A stretch of 5,749 nt of DNA, taken from an uncultured Chthoniobacterales bacterium (GTDB lineage: Bacteria; Verrucomicrobiota; Verrucomicrobiae; Chthoniobacterales; UBA10450). How positions within the stretch are numbered: the stretch's first letter is position 1; each line of letters opens with the position of its first letter. Shown one piece after another: positions 4,735 through 5,749 of this stretch. The stretch spans positions 1 to 5,749 of the forward strand of contig CATPCN010000194.1 of assembly GCA_955652855.1 (NCBI GenBank), given 5' to 3'. The notes under the pieces were generated by a model that ran no database searches, was not told where the DNA came from, and worked only from the letters and a program-made list of their open reading frames with translations. The position numbers and the translations under genes were made by a program.

Positions 4735-5749
4735 ATGGTCACTCTTGCCGCAGGGAAAAAGGATGGGAAAGAGTTCGTCTCGCATGCGCCGGGTCATTGG
4801 CCCGAGGTCGCGCCGGAACTCTGGAACGATTGGAAATGGCAGCTCAGAAACCGGGTTACGTCGCTCGCCCAGCTCGAAAAATATGTCGATCTTAGCGACG
4901 AGGAGCGCAGCGGCGTTTTGCTTTGCGGCGATAAACTCGCGCTCGCCGTCACGCCGCATTTTTTCAATCTGATTCCGCGAGAAAATCCGGACGACCCGAT
5001 CCGGTGCCAGATGATCCCGCGAATCGAGGAAACCTGGAGCTCGCCGTACGACATGATCGATCCCTGCGGCGAAGATTCGCACATGCCGGTGCCGGGCTTG
5101 GTGCATCGATATCCGGACCGCGTCCTGTTTTTGGTGACCGATCGCTGCGCCAGTTATTGCCGATACTGCACGCGCAGCCGCGTCGTCAGCGGAGTCGGCG
5201 AACAGGAATTGCACACCGATTTCGAAGAAGCATTCCGTTATCTCGAAGCGCACACCGAAGTGCGCGACGTACTTTTAAGCGGTGGCGATGCGCTCATTTT
5301 CAGCGACGACAAGATCGACAAGTTGCTTGCGCGTCTGCGCGCGATCCCGCACATCGAGTTTCTCCGCATCGGGACGCGCGTCCCGATTTTTCTGCCGCAA
5401 CGCATCACGCCCGAGCTCTGCGCGATTTTGCAAAAATATCATCCGCTCTGGATGAGCGTGCACGTCAATCATCCGCGCGAGCTCACGATTGAAGTGAAAG
5501 AAGCGCTCGAACGTCTCGCCAACGCCGGCATCCCACTCGGCAACCAAAGCGTGTTGCTCAAAGGCGTGAATGACGATCTCGAAACGATGAAAACGCTCGT
5601 GCACAAACTGCTCATGTGTCGCGTGCGTCCGTATTATCTTTATCAGTGCGACTTGATCAACGGCTCATCGCATTTGCGCACCTCAGTCGCGAAAGGAATC
5701 GAAATCATCGAAGGCCTGCGCGGACACACCACTGGCTACGCCATTCCCC
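4735..5749 (+). CDS. kamA: Lysine 2,3-aminomutase-type radical SAM enzyme, 3' partial
   Basis: The ATG at 4735 opens a frame that continues to the right edge (338 full codons); an in-frame TAA at 4711 leaves no earlier ATG. The N-terminal part has the family signature WNDWKWQLRNR (30-40). VPGLVHRYPDRVLFLVTD (118-135) leads into the radical SAM cluster Cys138-x3-Cys142-x2-Cys145, followed by Thr146-Arg147, the arginine expected to hold the substrate carboxylate. LSGGDAL, GTRVPIFLPQRITPELC, GIPLGNQSVLLKGVNDD, RPYYLYQCD and KGIEIIEGLRGHTTGYA all follow family order. Asp306 in YQCD corresponds to the residue that contacts the side-chain amine of lysine, which favours lysine over glutamate as substrate. 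The PLP lysine and second aspartate lie beyond the edge. The reaction converts L-lysine to L-beta-lysine, used in lysine catabolism or in making the osmolyte N-epsilon-acetyl-beta-lysine. No Shine-Dalgarno sequence is visible. EpmB is less likely given the N-terminal extension and the CTRSR motif. Confidence 0.92.
   Translation, partial: MVTLAAGKKDGKEFVSHAPGHWPEVAPELWNDWKWQLRNRVTSLAQLEKYVDLSDEERSGVLLCGDKLALAVTPHFFNLIPRENPDDPIRCQMIPRIEETWSSPYDMIDPCGEDSHMPVPGLVHRYPDRVLFLVTDRCASYCRYCTRSRVVSGVGEQELHTDFEEAFRYLEAHTEVRDVLLSGGDALIFSDDKIDKLLARLRAIPHIEFLRIGTRVPIFLPQRITPELCAILQKYHPLWMSVHVNHPRELTIEVKEALERLANAGIPLGNQSVLLKGVNDDLETMKTLVHKLLMCRVRPYYLYQCDLINGSSHLRTSVAKGIEIIEGLRGHTTGYAIP

Noticed and set aside
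4651..5253. A 200-codon minus-strand frame opposite the aminomutase
   Set aside because: The plus strand here encodes the unmistakable radical SAM signature, and the minus frame shows no family features.

Overview
The window reads as a stretch of bacterial chromosome of moderately high GC, tightly packed with genes. It carries six protein-coding genes; the first and last run off the edges. There are no transposases, tRNA or rRNA genes, CRISPR arrays or phage genes. A kinase-MurQ fusion, a DUF5670-type mini-protein, an ankyrin/L,D-transpeptidase and mostly absent Shine-Dalgarno sequences would fit a soil member of the Verrucomicrobiota (Chthoniobacterales-like). This placement is an inference from gene content only and is held with low to moderate confidence.

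Layout. (1) 1-1139, +: the 3' part of a gene fusing the end of a BadF/BadG-type sugar kinase to a complete N-acetylmuramic acid 6-phosphate etherase (MurQ). (2) 1181-1613, +: a recognisable promoter followed by two tiny membrane-protein genes, a 48-aa DUF5670-like protein (1229-1375) and a 73-aa two-helix protein (1392-1613). (3) 1649-3154, -: a complete periplasmic HtrA/Deg serine protease with two PDZ domains, convergent with the small genes. (4) 3155-3272: a divergent intergenic region. (5) 3273-4658, +: an exported protein with about eight ankyrin repeats ending in a YkuD L,D-transpeptidase domain. (6) 4735-5749, +: a lysine 2,3-aminomutase-type radical SAM/PLP enzyme, cut by the right edge. 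It has no in-window stop codon, so a search requiring a stop would miss it.

How the genes relate. MurQ (recycling of wall sugar), HtrA (envelope quality control), the L,D-transpeptidase (wall cross-linking or protein anchoring) and the two mini membrane proteins all concern the cell envelope. The genes lie on both strands and seem to form separate transcription units, so the shared theme is suggestive rather than proof of one system. The aminomutase looks metabolically separate (beta-lysine formation).

The least explained signal is a short word, AAGATCGACA. It occurs eight times exactly in 5.7 kb over both strands, with longer 12-14 base versions at gene ends. Two inverted 14-base copies overlap the stop codons on either side of the 73-aa membrane gene. 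Part of this can come from codon usage (VDL and KID tripeptides), but the non-coding and out-of-frame copies cannot.
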